Shown here in pieces: positions 16,111 to 24,564 of a stretch of DNA of 64,000 nucleotides (position 1 is the first letter of the stretch; every line of letters begins with the position of its first letter). Position numbers and translations under genes: made by a program. The DNA comes from DYRG01 sp041161065 (GTDB lineage: Bacteria > Pseudomonadota > Gammaproteobacteria > Beggiatoales > Beggiatoaceae): positions 1 to 64,000 of the forward strand of contig JBEAVE010000018.1 of NCBI GenBank assembly GCA_041161065.1, written 5' to 3'. The notes under the pieces were generated by a model. That model was not told the DNA's origin and ran no database searches. It saw only the letters and a list, made by a program, of their open reading frames with translations.

Positions 16111-17274
16111 CTATATAAGACGTTTAACAAAACGATAAACTGTTGGGATAGAACGCATTATGGTTTTAACTAAACCACCAAAAGGAATAAAATTAGTAAG
16201 CGTATCAATACCTATACTAATGATTGAAGATACCGTGCTATCATTTTTAGCATTGCTTGGTTGATAACTCAAGGAAGAACCACTAAAATCCAAGTTCAAA
16301 CCACCTAAATTAACATTCATTTGCTTAATTTGCTCTAATTGCTTAGAAACTACGTTGTAATGATTGTCGATGGTGATTTTCAAATCTTTATTTTGTTCAA
16401 TAATAATACCCAATAATTTGCTTTGTTCTTTTATTGCATCGACAATGGTTGCTTTCATATCATCGATGCTGGTTTTAATCGATCTTAATTCCTGAAGTAA
16501 TTTTGCCTCAAAAATCTTACGTTCTTCACGATCTAACATTTCTGAAACCGTTTTTGTGACATTAAACACGGGCAAATTTAATAGGCTGTATTTCGGTGCG
16601 GCTAACATTAAAGATTCTTTCTCTATTTTGCGCGCTTCATTGTAGAGTTTTCTAGCAATCGTTTCTAATTGATCGGGCGACTTATCTTTGATTTCTTTTT
16701 CAAGATTATTTTTCTCTAATTCAGAAAGCATTTTGATCGCTTCTTCCAATAATGGTGAATTAGGAAAAGTTTTGATAAATTCATATAAAATTTCAACCGA
16801 ATTCATTTGTTTAGCTTTTTCAAAAGAAAGTTCCTGTATTCTATTAAAAGCATCAACAAATTCAATTGCTGCTGGAAATTTTTCTCCAAATTTTTCAATG
16901 AATTTTGTGTATTCTTCAATGGAGTTTTTCGCTTTTACTAATTCAAAAATTTGATGAATTACCAATACATTAAACAGAGAATTAGGGCGCAACTCTAGAA
17001 ACTGTTCATAGGTTTCTTGCGTATTAATTTGATAGGCTTTCTTCCATGTTTGAAAATACGCTGCATATTGAGTATCTATGTTTTCGTATTTCTTTGCCAA
17101 TCCATGCCAAACTTCGTAATTATCTTGTTTTAATGCTAATTGATAAGCAATAGGAAATGCTAACTTTCGTTTGTTTAATGTTTCTAATTGCTGAAGAATC
17201 ATTTGATGATCAATTGCGTATACAGGTGAAATGAAACAACTTACCAATAAAAAATTGCTCAAAAACTTGTACAT
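16111..17274 (-). CDS. Secreted helical-repeat/coiled-coil protein of unknown family
   Basis: I do not recognise this 387-aa protein. It has a signal peptide (about 1-20, ending VYA). A helical, TPR-like region follows (about 22-190), with repeated aromatic-aliphatic helices. A long coiled coil (about 255-325) is seen around RSIKTSIDDMKATIVDAIKE. The C-terminus is mildly hydrophobic and glycine-containing (about 348-387, with LTNFIPFGGLVKTIMRSIP). The ATG has TTAGGAG at good distance. It is the first of five genes running in one direction to the MoaD-like gene, 17 nt before the PBP-like gene. A scaffold or signal-input role at the outer face of the membrane is a guess. Confidence 0.7.
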   Translation of the reverse strand: MYKFLSNFLLVSCFISPVYAIDHQMILQQLETLNKRKLAFPIAYQLALKQDNYEVWHGLAKKYENIDTQYAAYFQTWKKAYQINTQETYEQFLELRPNSLFNVLVIHQIFELVKAKNSIEEYTKFIEKFGEKFPAAIEFVDAFNRIQELSFEKAKQMNSVEILYEFIKTFPNSPLLEEAIKMLSELEKNNLEKEIKDKSPDQLETIARKLYNEARKIEKESLMLAAPKYSLLNLPVFNVTKTVSEMLDREERKIFEAKLLQELRSIKTSIDDMKATIVDAIKEQSKLLGIIIEQNKDLKITIDNHYNVVSKQLEQIKQMNVNLGGLNLDFSGSSLSYQPSNAKNDSTVSSIISIGIDTLTNFIPFGGLVKTIMRSIPTVYRFVKRLI

Positions 17275-17325
17275 TGCTTTTCTCCTAAAAATGGTAAAAA
17301 AGAAAAATAATTTGTTTAATTAAAA

Positions 17326-18081
17326 TTATAACAACTGCCAGATTTTTTCTAAGGTTGCAGAGGCGGTGGTTTTTAGTTTAATATCGACGAAATCAGAAAC
17401 GGCTGTATCATCGGGATTGATTTCAACGGTTAATGCGCCCCAGCTTTTCGCTTTCATCACCGGTTGTTTTATGTAACTAAAGGAACTTGTTGTGCCAATA
17501 CTAAACACTAGATCAAAGCCTTTGCTCAATTCATTATATAATTGCATCAATGCTAATTCTGGTAAGTTTTCTTCAAATAAAACCACGCGCGGTCTTACTA
17601 ATCCACCACAATTTGGACAAATCGGCGGGATTTCTTTTAAGCCTGAGTAATCTTTTACATTTGTTTGATAGTTGCAATCCACGCAATATAAATCGTGTAG
17701 ACACCCGTGAATTTCAATTAAATGGTGAGAACCCGCCGCGCGATGAAAGCCGTCGATGTTTTGCGTTAAAACCCATGTTTCTGGTTTGAGTTTCTCTATT
17801 TCAGCAATCAACTGATGAGCACGATTAAACCGTGCGTGTCGACAGGATTTTTCTATGTTTGCCAAATGCCGCCAAGTGATTTCTGGAGAAATGCTCATAA
17901 TCGTCGCCGACAACGCCATTTCTATGGGCATAGATTCTTCTGTTAAACGATCATTGTACAAACCCCCGATTCCTCGATAAGTTGGCAAACCAGATTCCGC
18001 AGAAATACCCGCTCCTGTAATAAATAATACCCGTTTTGCTTGGCGTAAATGCTCTACAACGCTGTCTAAATTATTTGACAT
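17326..18081 (-). CDS. Sir2 family NAD-dependent protein deacylase
   Basis: A 251-aa sirtuin. The NAD site is seen as GAGISAESGLPTYRG, and TQNIDGFHRAAG and the catalytic His in EIHGCLHDLYC are intact. Two Cys pairs (CVDC, CPNC) form the zinc site, and GTTSSFSYIKQP matches a later conserved block. It probably removes acyl groups from lysines in the cytoplasm. It lies 51 nt upstream of the secreted helical protein on the same strand, so it may be the head of that operon or separate. ADP-ribosyltransferase activity is an alternative for some relatives. Confidence 0.9.
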   Translation of the reverse strand: MSNNLDSVVEHLRQAKRVLFITGAGISAESGLPTYRGIGGLYNDRLTEESMPIEMALSATIMSISPEITWRHLANIEKSCRHARFNRAHQLIAEIEKLKPETWVLTQNIDGFHRAAGSHHLIEIHGCLHDLYCVDCNYQTNVKDYSGLKEIPPICPNCGGLVRPRVVLFEENLPELALMQLYNELSKGFDLVFSIGTTSSFSYIKQPVMKAKSWGALTVEINPDDTAVSDFVDIKLKTTASATLEKIWQLL

Positions 18082-18249
18082 AACATTATCCTCAAATGGT
18101 TACTCAAAAGAGCGTTAAAAAATGAATTTAATACCGATACATCAATGAGATATTTTATAACGATTTTGACTATCTTTGTTACAAAGTATCCTGTGACAAT
18201 GTGGTAGGAGGTTATTCTACCCCAAAGAAAATTTTTCTGTTATTTTGAT

Positions 18250-18284
18250 ATAAAAAAAGGTCGGCGTTAGAAACCGACCTTTTA
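18250..18284 (-). terminator. Rho-independent terminator downstream of nifA
   Basis: On the minus strand AAGGTCGG pairs with CCGACCTT around a 9-nt loop and is followed by seven T. It lies 19 nt after the nifA stop. The plus strand has a shorter T-run, so the element may also work in the other direction. Confidence 0.85.
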
Positions 18285-18302
18285 TCGTTATTTGAAACGT
18301 TT

Positions 18303-19847
18303 TCAGAATTGACGGACTTTAATTTTGAGGGTTTGAATGCGATAAGCAATTTGGCGGGGTGTTAAGCCTAATAAACGGGCGGCTTTTGCTTGAACCCAAC
18401 CCGCTTGTTCTAATGCCGCAATGACTTTTTCTCGATCGTCAATTGACGGATCATTGAAATCAACTGTAACACTGTTTGTTCGGGCAGGAGTTTGAGAAAC
18501 AAGTGGGTATTCTCCTAATCCAGCTTGCTCTAACGTTTCTCTGTCGACTGTGCCGTTTTCACTCATTACCGACGCGCGTTCTAAACAATTTTCTAGTTCA
18601 CGTACATTTCCTTGCCATTCATTTTTCATTAATAAACGGATAGCACTGTCGGTGATTTCTAATTTACGGCGTTGTAACTGCGCGATTTTATTGATTAAAA
18701 AGGCGGCTAATTCAGGAATATCCTCTAATCTTTCTCGTAATGGCGGCATTAAAATGGGCATGACATTCAAACGATAATACAAATCTTCACGAAACTTACC
18801 TTCATCAACCGCGGCTTCTAAATCTTTGTTTGTCGCAGCAATCACTCGAACATCGACGCGGAGAGTTTGATTTCCTCCCACTCTTTCAAATTCACCTTCT
18901 TGTAAAACACGGAGCAACTTTGCTTGAAAGGCGGGAGAAATTTCACCAATTTCATCTAAAAAAATTGTTCCGCTATCGGCGCGTTCAAATCGCCCTTTTC
19001 TTTGAGAAACTGCACCCGTAAATGCACCCTTTTCATGACCAAATAATTCGGATTCTAATAAATTATCGGGCAATGCCGCGCAATTTAATTTGACAAATGC
19101 ACCTTTTGCTCGAGGAGAATTGTAATGAATGGCGTTTGCAATCAGTTCTTTTCCTGTGCCCGATTCTCCACGAATTAAAACCGTCGTATTCCATTTCGCT
19201 ACTTGCCGCACCAATTCAAAGATTGAACGCATGGTTTTGCTATGTCCAACGATATTTTCAAAGCTATGATTTCCTTTGATCATTCGACGTAATTTATCGC
19301 GTTCGTCGATGAGTTCGCGTTGTTCATTTTCTACCCGTTTTGAAAGGCGCAGCACTCGAGCAATTAAATTCGCAACCATTTCTAAAAAACGCACCCGTTC
19401 CTCTAAAAATTGATCTAAAACAGGCGGTTGCGCGGCTAAAACACCGAGCGGTTCATGTTCGGCGCAAATCGGCACGCCAACAAACGGTAATTCAGGATTA
19501 TAAACCCCCAACCGATGCAAAAAGCGCGGCTCATCAGAAATCTTATTGATAACAACAGGTTGCAAATTTGTCAGAATACTGCCCAACACGCCTTCGCCAC
19601 GCCGATAACGCACGGGACGATCCCAACTCGGTTCATCGTCGTCGTGCAACACGCTCAATTGCAATTCGCCCGTGTCGGCTTCGACCAGCGCAATCATGCC
19701 CTTCGCCATTTCGCCGCGCTCGTGAAGAATGCGCACCACCGAAATCAGCGTTTCGTGGACATTTAGCGAGCGACTCAGCACCCGACTCACCTCGTAAAGG
19801 GCTTCGAGCTGCGCTTCAATCAATTGGACACGTTGGTGTAATGACAT
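18303..19847 (-). CDS. nifA: Nif-specific sigma-54 activator NifA
   Basis: Transcription activator of nitrogen fixation genes, acting on sigma-54 RNA polymerase. From the chosen start it has 514 aa: N-terminal GAF domain (about 20-165), AAA+ domain (about 195-430) with GESGTGKE, the sigma-54-contacting ESELFGHEKGAFTGA, and FLDEIGE, and a C-terminal HTH (QAKAARLLGLTPRQIAYRIQ). The linker lacks the Cys-X4-Cys of directly oxygen-sensing NifA, as expected when NifL is the sensor. The frame continues upstream inside nifL, but the ATG at 19847, 7 nt after the nifL stop, starts the normal protein. A strong terminator follows. Confidence 0.93.
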   Translation of the reverse strand: MSLHQRVQLIEAQLEALYEVSRVLSRSLNVHETLISVVRILHERGEMAKGMIALVEADTGELQLSVLHDDDEPSWDRPVRYRRGEGVLGSILTNLQPVVINKISDEPRFLHRLGVYNPELPFVGVPICAEHEPLGVLAAQPPVLDQFLEERVRFLEMVANLIARVLRLSKRVENEQRELIDERDKLRRMIKGNHSFENIVGHSKTMRSIFELVRQVAKWNTTVLIRGESGTGKELIANAIHYNSPRAKGAFVKLNCAALPDNLLESELFGHEKGAFTGAVSQRKGRFERADSGTIFLDEIGEISPAFQAKLLRVLQEGEFERVGGNQTLRVDVRVIAATNKDLEAAVDEGKFREDLYYRLNVMPILMPPLRERLEDIPELAAFLINKIAQLQRRKLEITDSAIRLLMKNEWQGNVRELENCLERASVMSENGTVDRETLEQAGLGEYPLVSQTPARTNSVTVDFNDPSIDDREKVIAALEQAGWVQAKAARLLGLTPRQIAYRIQTLKIKVRQF

Positions 19848-19854
19848 AAGTTTT

Positions 19855-21423
19855 TCAAAGTGAAGAAGAAATTGGTAATAAAACACGAATCCGACAACCT
19901 TCATGATAGCGATTATCGATGTCGATGTCGCCCAGATGTTGCGCCACAATTTCGCGCGCAACCGCCAGCCCCATGCCTGCGTGATGCCCTTTTCGCCGCC
20001 ACGCCGTAAAAAATGGTTCAAAAACCCGCAGTTGCAAATGTTCTGGCACGCCATGCCCCGAATCGGTGATTTCCAATCCAATCAAATGCCCGTCGATAAA
20101 ACTGCGAATGTGAATGTCGCGCTTGCGGGTTTGCGGTTCTTCGAGTGCAAATAAAGCGTTATCAATCAAATGTTTAATCACACTGTGCAATTGTTGTTCG
20201 CGCCCTTGTAAGGAAGGCAACACTGGTTCGGGCTGCCAATCGACCGTCACGCCCTGTGAAAGTAAGCGATCCGTCGAAATTTCAAGGACATTGCGCACCA
20301 CTTGATTTAAATTCACCAAACAACTGGGTTCTAAACTGTCGCGCGGCAGAGCAAATCTAAGTGTTTCAAGAGCTTGCGTGCCAGATTGTTCGATTTGCTG
20401 CAAAACGCCCCGCATCGAACTGTTTTCGCCGCGCCGTTGTAAGGTTTGCAACGCCGCCACCGCCACATTTAACAATCCACGCAATTGAAACATACTTCCA
20501 GAAATCGCTTCTTTAATCCCTTGCACCATTTGTTGTTCCGCCATTAATGCTCGAACCGCTTGCATTCTGGCTTGTTCTTGCTGACGTTTCACGCTGGTGA
20601 TTTCATGCGCCACAAATAATAACCGCGCTTGTTCATTTGAATTGAAATAACTATCCACGCTAGTTTCTTGTTCATTAATCCAAATGCCTGAACAAGAAAA
20701 CCATCGAGGTTCATAACCTTTTCCAATATCGTAATGTACTTCTAACCCATTAAAATCATTCTTTTTTATAGATTGATCGGGTAAATTATAATCCGAAATA
20801 CCTAATAATAATCGTTGCGCGGGGTGCTCTATTTCATCGGACAACCGTTTATAGGCTTTATTAGATAGCAGTTCCTCACCGTTCAAATCCAATAATGCAA
20901 TCGCCACAGGCACCGCATCTACTACTGATTCAATAAAGGTTTTTTGATTATTAACCTTGCTTTCTAATGCGTGAATATCGCTAACATCTCGATGAATGCC
21001 CAAATAGAATTGGGTATTTCCCGACGTATCTAAAACGGGCGCGACGGTTAAATCAGCCAAATAAGACGAGCCATCTTTGCGACGATTCAGCAATACCCCG
21101 TTCCAAGCCTGTTTTTCTTGTAGGGTTTCCCACAATTGCTGATATAATTCGGGAGGCGTATTTTTGTCGGACAGCATTGACTCGTTGTGATTGACCATTT
21201 CGGCGGCGGAATAGCCCGAAATTCGCTCACACGCGGGGTTGGCGTATAAAATATTGGCGTTTGGATCGGTGATCGAAATCGCAATGGGTGCTTGACGCAC
21301 GGTTTCAAAAAATACGCTTGATGGTAAAAGTGCTGCATTTTCATCTTGTTGCAGCGTTGTTGTTTTTGATGACACGGTTTTAATTCTGGAACGTCGATGT
21401 GAAGAAACTATCGGATGCGCCAT
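19855..21423 (-). CDS. nifL: Nitrogen fixation regulator NifL
   Basis: Redox/nitrogen sensor that holds NifA inactive. The protein has 522 aa: PAS1 (about 35-140), with the FAD-type stretch AISITDPNANILYANPACE and the NRRKDGSSYLADLTVAPV block; a second PAS (about 155-270); a region matching the H-domain (VRALMAEQQMVQGIKEA) without a phospho-accepting His in the usual place; and an ATPase-like GHKL domain with DSGHGVP and GMGLAVAREI. This matches Azotobacter NifL throughout. The ATG at 21423 has GGAGGAG 6 nt upstream. A longer frame to 21456 would start upstream of the predicted transcription start. nifA follows 7 nt later. Confidence 0.93.
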   Translation of the reverse strand: MAHPIVSSHRRSRIKTVSSKTTTLQQDENAALLPSSVFFETVRQAPIAISITDPNANILYANPACERISGYSAAEMVNHNESMLSDKNTPPELYQQLWETLQEKQAWNGVLLNRRKDGSSYLADLTVAPVLDTSGNTQFYLGIHRDVSDIHALESKVNNQKTFIESVVDAVPVAIALLDLNGEELLSNKAYKRLSDEIEHPAQRLLLGISDYNLPDQSIKKNDFNGLEVHYDIGKGYEPRWFSCSGIWINEQETSVDSYFNSNEQARLLFVAHEITSVKRQQEQARMQAVRALMAEQQMVQGIKEAISGSMFQLRGLLNVAVAALQTLQRRGENSSMRGVLQQIEQSGTQALETLRFALPRDSLEPSCLVNLNQVVRNVLEISTDRLLSQGVTVDWQPEPVLPSLQGREQQLHSVIKHLIDNALFALEEPQTRKRDIHIRSFIDGHLIGLEITDSGHGVPEHLQLRVFEPFFTAWRRKGHHAGMGLAVAREIVAQHLGDIDIDNRYHEGCRIRVLLPISSSL

Positions 21424-21460
21424 GTTTCTCCTCCAAAAAATGGGGCAATGTCGCATAAAT

Positions 21461-21477
21461 TACAATTACTGTGCCAA
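21461..21477 (-). promoter_or_regulatory. Sigma-54 (-24/-12) promoter of nifLA
   Basis: On the minus strand TTGGCAC-AGTAA-TTGTA matches the sigma-54 consensus TTGGCAC-N5-TTGCW at all but one of the fixed bases (T for C at -12). Transcription would begin near 21450, leaving a 27-nt leader with GGAGGAG before the nifL ATG. Confidence 0.8.
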
Positions 21478-21491
21478 ACAACGCAATCCCG

Positions 21492-21507
21492 TGTTTTAGC
21501 CACGACA
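21492..21507. promoter_or_regulatory. NifA upstream activator sequence 1 (TGT-N10-ACA)
   Basis: A perfect TGT-N10-ACA box centred about 50 bp upstream of the predicted nifLA start. This is close for a sigma-54 enhancer, but it is the first of three such boxes. Confidence 0.65.
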
Positions 21508-21521
21508 ACCCTCGAAAGACT

Positions 21522-21537
21522 TGTCATATTTTAAACA
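21522..21537. promoter_or_regulatory. NifA upstream activator sequence 2 (TGT-N10-ACA)
   Basis: A second perfect TGT-N10-ACA box, centred about 80 bp upstream of the predicted nifLA start and 30 bp (about three helical turns) from box 1. Confidence 0.75.
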
Positions 21538-21549
21538 ATAACGGCAAGT

Positions 21550-21565
21550 TGTTTGAAAAGCAACA
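21550..21565. promoter_or_regulatory. NifA upstream activator sequence 3 (TGT-N10-ACA)
   Basis: A third perfect TGT-N10-ACA box, centred about 108 bp upstream of the predicted nifLA start and 28 bp from box 2, in the normal enhancer range for NifA. Confidence 0.75.
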
Positions 21566-21633
21566 ATTAAATAAACTCGTTACCAATCTGATCCATTGAT
21601 AACGAGAGAAAATAAAATTTTTGAGGTAAAAAA

Positions 21634-22920
21634 CTAACGAGCGTGATGCAAATCTTGACCTAACATATCGGGCGTGACTAGCACAACGCCTTTGGGGCTA
21701 ATATGAAATTTTCGTTTCAAATCATCGGCATGATTAACACCGATGACTGTATTGTCAGGAATAATACAACCTTTATCGAGCACCACTTTGTTGAGGTGGC
21801 AATTCCGCCCAATTCTCACGTCGGGCAAAATCACGCAATCTTCGACAAGGGATTTAATTTCAATGCGAACATTTGAAAAAAGTAACGAACGACGAACCGT
21901 GCCGCCAGAAATAATACACGCCCCTGACACCATCGAATCAACGGCTTTACCGCGCTTTTCCTCATCGTCAAACACGAATTTGGCGGGCGGCAATTGTTCT
22001 TGATAAGTCCAAATGGGCCACTTGCGATCATATAAATTTAACTGGGGTTCAACGCTGACCAATTCCATGTTGGCTTCCCAAAACGCATCGACCGTTCCCA
22101 CATCGCGCCAATATTTTTCGGTTTCCGCGCCAACGCCTTCAAACGGATACGCAAATGCGCGATGTTTTTGGATAATGCTGGGAATAATATCGTTGCCAAA
22201 ATCGTGGCTAGATTTGCTCGACAGCGCGTCAATGCCCAGTTGTTCATATAAAAATCGGGCGTTGAAAACGTAAATTCCCATTGAAGCCAACGCCAAATTG
22301 GGTTTATTGGGGATTGGTTCGGGGGCGGCGGGTTTTTCAGAAAAGCGGCGAATGCGTTTGTTATCGTCAATGCCCATGATGCCGAAACTTTTGGCGGTTT
22401 CGAGGTCGACTTCGAGACAACCGATTGTTAAGTCCGCGTTGTTTCTGACGTGATAAGACAACATCGGACCGTAATCCATTTTGTAAATGTGATCGCCCGC
22501 CAAAATCAACACGTATTCAGGGTTATGCGTGCGAATAATGTCGAGATTTTGATACACCGCATCGGCAGTGCCTCGATACCACGAATCGCCTTCCAAACGC
22601 TGTTGTGCGGGAATAATTTCCACAAACTCGCCCCGTTCCGCGCGCAGAAAGTTCCACCCCTTTTGAATGTGCAGAATCAACGAATGGGCTTTGTATTGCG
22701 TCATCACCGATACGCGCCGAATGTCCGAATTCAAACAATTCGACAGCGGAAAATCGATAATTCGAAATTTTCCCCCAAACGGCACGGCAGGTTTCGCCCG
22801 CCAATCCGTCAGCGCGTCCAACCGCGATCCGCGCCCTCCCGCCAACACCAACGCAAGGGTATTTTTGGTTAAGATACTTACATTTCGTTCAACACGTTCC
22901 GTTTTTTCAGGTATTTCCAT
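21634..22920 (-). CDS. glgC: Glucose-1-phosphate adenylyltransferase (ADP-glucose synthase)
   Basis: Makes ADP-glucose from ATP and glucose-1-phosphate, the committed step of glycogen synthesis. The 428-aa protein shows the nucleotide site LALVLAGGRGSRL, AKPAVPFGGKFRIIDFPLSNC, RGTADAVYQN, the LAGDHIYKMDY block and a C-terminal left-handed beta-helix region. The ATG has GAGGAGG just upstream. It lies upstream of nifLA on the same strand, but the 177-nt gap with the nif promoter suggests separate control. No other glg gene is in the window. Confidence 0.95.
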   Translation of the reverse strand: MEIPEKTERVERNVSILTKNTLALVLAGGRGSRLDALTDWRAKPAVPFGGKFRIIDFPLSNCLNSDIRRVSVMTQYKAHSLILHIQKGWNFLRAERGEFVEIIPAQQRLEGDSWYRGTADAVYQNLDIIRTHNPEYVLILAGDHIYKMDYGPMLSYHVRNNADLTIGCLEVDLETAKSFGIMGIDDNKRIRRFSEKPAAPEPIPNKPNLALASMGIYVFNARFLYEQLGIDALSSKSSHDFGNDIIPSIIQKHRAFAYPFEGVGAETEKYWRDVGTVDAFWEANMELVSVEPQLNLYDRKWPIWTYQEQLPPAKFVFDDEEKRGKAVDSMVSGACIISGGTVRRSLLFSNVRIEIKSLVEDCVILPDVRIGRNCHLNKVVLDKGCIIPDNTVIGVNHADDLKRKFHISPKGVVLVTPDMLGQDLHHAR

Positions 22921-23106
22921 AGAACCTCCTCAATGTTAAATAATACGACTCTCACCCTTAATATTACCCAATTTTTATTACAAATGGGGAAAAGTCTATT
23001 GTAGGCTTTCTTTCCCAACCGGTTATCGTTTATTTCAATAGTAGTTTTGTCGTGACCTGATTTTCTATATACTCAAAACGCCATTTCAGAAACGAGGAAC
23101 AACCCA

Positions 23107-24564
23107 ATGCCGCAATTATTAAGTCTTTCCCGCGCTGCCCGTTTAGTCGGTATTACCCGCGCCGCCTTACAAATTCAAATCCGCAATGACGAATTAGCTA
23201 CCTTTGAAGGAAAAATTGCTGTCACCGATTTGTTGCGCTTATATCCCGACACCCAATTAGAAAACAACGAAATGTTAGAAAAAGTCGAGAACATCAAATC
23301 CCATTCTTCTCCCAAAAATCGTGAGAAACCTTGTTTGCCATCGCCCGAAATTTTAGCCGAACGTTTAACCAGTTTAAGTTATGAATTGGTCGAAGCCAAA
23401 CAACATTTGCGACAATATCATCAATGCGGTGAACAACTCTTAGAGAAAATCCGCCACTTTTCAAATCAAGATCACATTTCAAAAGAGGCGTTGCAAGAAT
23501 TATTATGCTGGATTCAACAAGAAATGCAACAAAGCCTCGATAAATCTGATGCAAAAAATCGTTTATTAGCGAAAGATACTGTTTTGAGAATTATCGCCGC
23601 GCATGTTAAAGTGATTCCAAGTGGTCGGGAGTTTTTTGTCGATGGTTCAAATTCTTTATTAGAATCCGCTTTAAAAGCCGGTATTCATGCGAGTTTTGGC
23701 TGTAGTAGCGGTAATTGTGGTTCTTGTAAAGCCCGTTTAGTTTCTGGTGAAGTCCACAAATTGCGCGACTTTGAATATGAACTCTCTGAACATGAGAAAC
23801 AACTCGGCTATCTTTTGATGTGTTCTTATACGGCAATTACCGATGTTGTTTTAGAAGTGTCTGAAGCCACTTGCGTAGAAGAACTCCCACATCAATCTGT
23901 TTCAACCAAGGTAGAAAAAATTGACATTTTAAACGACGATTTTGCTGTTTTATCTTTACGCACACCCAAAACTAAAATCTTGCGTTTCATGGCGGGTCAA
24001 TTTGTTACCTTAGAAATGGATCATCACCAAGCCGATTTCTATATTGCAAGTTGTCCTTGTGATGGGCACAATTTGCAATTACATATTCGTCGAAATGAAA
24101 CCCCATTAGTAAAGCAAATTTTTCAAGGATTACCTGCAAAATATCCCGTTAATATTGAAGGACCCAAAGGGCATTTTGTAATGCGAGAATCGACTAATCC
24201 GGTTTTATTTCTAGCTTGGGAACAAGGTTTTGCACCCGTTAAAAGTATGCTAGAACACGCGATTTCAATTGATACGATTGAGGCATTTTATTTGGAATGG
24301 TTCAGCGCAACTTCAAATGGGCATTATTTAGAGAAACTTTGTCGTTCTTGGTCTGATGCATTAGATAATTTTTCTTATCAATTAACGGAAACCTCACAAA
24401 CCCACTTGAAACAAGATTTACAAACCCGATTAAACACACTTTCAACAAATATAAATAATTGCTATGTTTATATCGTGGGACCCGCATTATTTATTGAAAC
24501 TGCAAAAGCAGTTCTTTTAGAACACGGGGTCATCTCCGAACACATTTATTCTGCAGATATTTGA
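23107..24564 (+). CDS. HTH - [2Fe-2S] ferredoxin - flavin-reductase-like fusion protein
   Basis: A 485-aa three-part protein. Residues 4-45 look like a MerR/AlpA-type helix-turn-helix (LSRAARLVGITRAALQIQIR). Residues 60-165 are helical and unrecognised. Residues about 170-260 are a plant-type [2Fe-2S] ferredoxin with C199-X4-C204-X2-C207-X31-C239. The rest resembles ferredoxin-NADP/flavin reductases, but key motifs are altered: the usual RxYS flavin motif reads DFYIAS, and the GGxGxxP nucleotide motif reads AWEQGFAPVKSML. It could be a redox-sensing regulator or an electron-transfer protein. It is divergent from glgC and near nifLA; no sigma-54 promoter or NifA box is seen before it. The 3' end overlaps nhaA by 19 nt. 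Confidence 0.7.
   Translation: MPQLLSLSRAARLVGITRAALQIQIRNDELATFEGKIAVTDLLRLYPDTQLENNEMLEKVENIKSHSSPKNREKPCLPSPEILAERLTSLSYELVEAKQHLRQYHQCGEQLLEKIRHFSNQDHISKEALQELLCWIQQEMQQSLDKSDAKNRLLAKDTVLRIIAAHVKVIPSGREFFVDGSNSLLESALKAGIHASFGCSSGNCGSCKARLVSGEVHKLRDFEYELSEHEKQLGYLLMCSYTAITDVVLEVSEATCVEELPHQSVSTKVEKIDILNDDFAVLSLRTPKTKILRFMAGQFVTLEMDHHQADFYIASCPCDGHNLQLHIRRNETPLVKQIFQGLPAKYPVNIEGPKGHFVMRESTNPVLFLAWEQGFAPVKSMLEHAISIDTIEAFYLEWFSATSNGHYLEKLCRSWSDALDNFSYQLTETSQTHLKQDLQTRLNTLSTNINNCYVYIVGPALFIETAKAVLLEHGVISEHIYSADI

Noticed and set aside
18303..20081. Longer nifA frame that starts inside nifL
   Set aside because: The extra 78 residues are a translation of nifL in another frame; the ATG at 19847 just after the nifL stop begins the normal GAF domain.
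22921..23106. Search for a sigma-54 promoter or NifA box before the HTH-ferredoxin fusion
   Set aside because: No TGGCAC-N5-TTGC-like element and no TGT-N10-ACA box was found in the gap.
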